Below, one piece after another: positions 5,994-6,096 of a stretch of DNA of 6,096 bases (within the stretch, counting starts at the first letter, position 1; every line of letters begins with the position of its first letter). The stretch is taken from positions 1 to 6,096 of the forward strand of contig CALPJR020000058.1 in NCBI GenBank assembly GCA_943323935.2. Reading direction: 5' to 3'. A program made the position numbers and the translations under genes. The DNA comes from Bifidobacterium breve (lineage in GTDB: Bacteria > Bacteroidota > Bacteroidia > Chitinophagales > Chitinophagaceae). A model generated the notes under the pieces. The model was not told the DNA's origin and ran no database searches. It saw nothing but the letters and a program-made list of their open reading frames with translations.

Positions 5994-6096
5994 ATGAACA
6001 TTTATGTTGGAAATCTTAGCTGGAATATGACTAGCGAAGATCTTGAAGCACTTTTTACTCCATTCGGAGCAACTGCAAGTGCAAAAATTGTAACAG
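5994..6096 (+). CDS. RRM-type RNA-binding protein, 5' part only
   Basis: Only 34 complete codons are inside the window. The start MNIYVGNLSWNMTSEDLEAL carries the RNP2 motif IYVGNL at residues 3-8, and the following ALFTPFGATASAKIVT fits the first helix and second strand of an RNA recognition motif. Small single-RRM proteins of about 80-120 residues with this start are common in Bacteroidota; the family includes RbpA/RbpB of Bacteroides, which bind single-stranded RNA and affect gene expression. RNP1 lies beyond the window edge, so the length and any C-terminal tail are unknown. It has its own promoter and is separated from rplI by a terminator. No Shine-Dalgarno is evident. Confidence 0.9.
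   Translation, partial: MNIYVGNLSWNMTSEDLEALFTPFGATASAKIVT

Overview
The window looks like chromosomal DNA of a low-GC member of the Bacteroidota. The evidence is a Bacteroidota-type SusC/TonB-dependent receptor relative, a DUF5689 lipoprotein, promoter -7 elements of the TAnnTTTG type (here TAnnTTCG), no Shine-Dalgarno sequences in front of the ribosomal protein genes, and an RRM-type RNA-binding protein gene. A Chitinophagaceae-like freshwater or soil lineage would fit, but that level of placement is a guess.

Left half (1-4489): a putative cell-envelope system arranged around a divergent intergenic region (about 3300-3475). On the minus strand lie a TonB-dependent-receptor-like outer membrane protein (837-3299) and, 118 bp downstream, a DUF5689 lipoprotein that runs off the window edge (<1-718). 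On the plus strand lies a secreted endonuclease/exonuclease/phosphatase (EEP) family enzyme (3476-4489) with its active-site motifs intact. These three families recur together in Bacteroidota genomes (recalled, not searched here). Read together they suggest cleavage of a nucleic acid or other phosphodiester substrate outside the inner membrane, with binding and uptake through the receptor. The substrate is unproven. The receptor is odd: it has a signal peptide followed almost at once by a very reduced plug, with no carboxypeptidase-like N-terminal domain.

Right half (4465-5850): a compact ribosomal protein operon, rpsF (bS6) - rpsR (bS18) - rplI (bL9). It starts from a Bacteroidota promoter overlapping the end of the nuclease gene and ends at a strong bidirectional intrinsic terminator. 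The 104-nt rpsR-rplI gap and the short rpsF leader both contain inverted repeats that could be regulatory RNA.

Right edge (5851-6096): a second Bacteroidota-type promoter and a short 5' UTR precede the start of an RRM RNA-binding protein gene, cut by the window end. No tRNA, rRNA, CRISPR array, insertion sequence or attachment site was seen.
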